This document shows, in pieces, positions 4,899 to 5,106 of a stretch of DNA of 5,106 bases. Origin of the DNA: Spirochaetaceae bacterium (lineage in GTDB: Bacteria; Spirochaetota; Spirochaetia; Treponematales; Rectinemataceae). The stretch spans positions 362-5,467 of the forward strand of contig DMNL01000166.1 of assembly GCA_003452735.1 (NCBI GenBank), given 5' to 3'. Both the position numbers and the translations under genes were made by a program. Below the pieces are notes generated by a model. It searched no databases. It worked only from the letters and a program-made list of their open reading frames with translations, and was not told the DNA's origin. How positions within the stretch are numbered: position 1 is the stretch's first letter; each line of letters begins with the position of its first letter.

Positions 4899-5106
4899 AT
4901 GTGGTACACAATTGAGTATTGCTTAGCTTCTTTCTGCCGGAGACTTCCTCGCACATTGATGTATATTTCTATTATACTGATAAGCCTCTTATTCTCAAGC
5001 TGCAAGCATCCAGCGGCACAAGCAGTTTTTGATGAAGCTTTTATGCTTCTCTATCCGGATCTCTCTCAAGCTGTTGCAAGAGAATTCCCGCTAGAGAATG
5101 TGGCAA
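4899..5106 (+). CDS. Putative lipoprotein, N-terminal part (gene continues past the window)
   Basis: The frame is open from the start to the window edge (69 complete codons). It shows a signal-peptide pattern: a basic stretch CRRLPRTL, the hydrophobic run MYISIILISLL and then FSSC with Cys at residue 35 (codon 5001-5003). This fits a lipidated, exported protein under the relaxed lipobox rules of spirochaetes. After the Cys comes KHPAAQAVFDEAFMLLYPDL, which I do not recognise. The start is uncertain: ATG 4899 has only a weak AGG 8 bases upstream, ATG 4881 is also in frame, and TTG 4956 or ATG 4959 would give a signal peptide without positive charge. The gene diverges from fba. A weak plus-strand promoter, TTGTCG (4854-4859) and GATTAT (4877-4882) 17 bases apart, could serve it. 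No function is assigned. Confidence 0.6.
   Translation, partial: MWYTIEYCLASFCRRLPRTLMYISIILISLLFSSCKHPAAQAVFDEAFMLLYPDLSQAVAREFPLENVA

Overview
The window reads as an ordinary core-genome segment of a spirochaete (Spirochaetota, Treponema/Spirochaeta-like). That call is an inference from remembered family traits: a 332-residue class II aldolase ending in a DELKKLYMHKN-type tail, a very short RNA polymerase omega subunit next to miaA, and a zapB-like/zapA pair placed after infC-rpmI-rplT. Base composition is moderate, with purine-rich Shine-Dalgarno sequences and several TTG starts. No mobile element, CRISPR array, tRNA or rRNA is visible.

Layout: all complete genes are on the minus strand, so transcription runs from high to low coordinates. 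At the right edge a putative lipoprotein gene (plus strand, cut by the window end) diverges from fba, the glycolytic class II fructose-bisphosphate aldolase. Their short shared intergenic region holds two overlapping sigma70-like promoters for fba. After fba comes a 175-base gap with a promoter, an inverted repeat and a structured leader. It leads into a five-gene cluster: infC (IF3, TTG start), rpmI (L35), rplT (L20), a ZapB-like coiled-coil protein and zapA. The last two genes overlap by 20 bases. An AT-rich gap of 86 bases with a good promoter follows, then rpoZ (omega) and miaA (tRNA A37 prenylation), overlapping by 26 bases. The window ends with a 112-base region downstream of miaA that forms a long imperfect inverted repeat taking in the miaA stop codon.

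How the genes work together: infC, rpmI and rplT make an initiation factor and two large-subunit proteins, a combination usually autoregulated by L20. Joining two Z-ring-associated proteins to this transcript would tie divisome supply to ribosome supply. rpoZ and miaA add a transcription factor subunit and a tRNA modification enzyme.

I found no clearly new multi-gene system. The points most worth a second look are the structured inverted repeat around the miaA stop, the clamp-motif-like C-terminus of the ZapB-like protein that is overprinted by the zapA ribosome-binding site, the infC leader, and paired inverted repeats in the infC and fba control regions.
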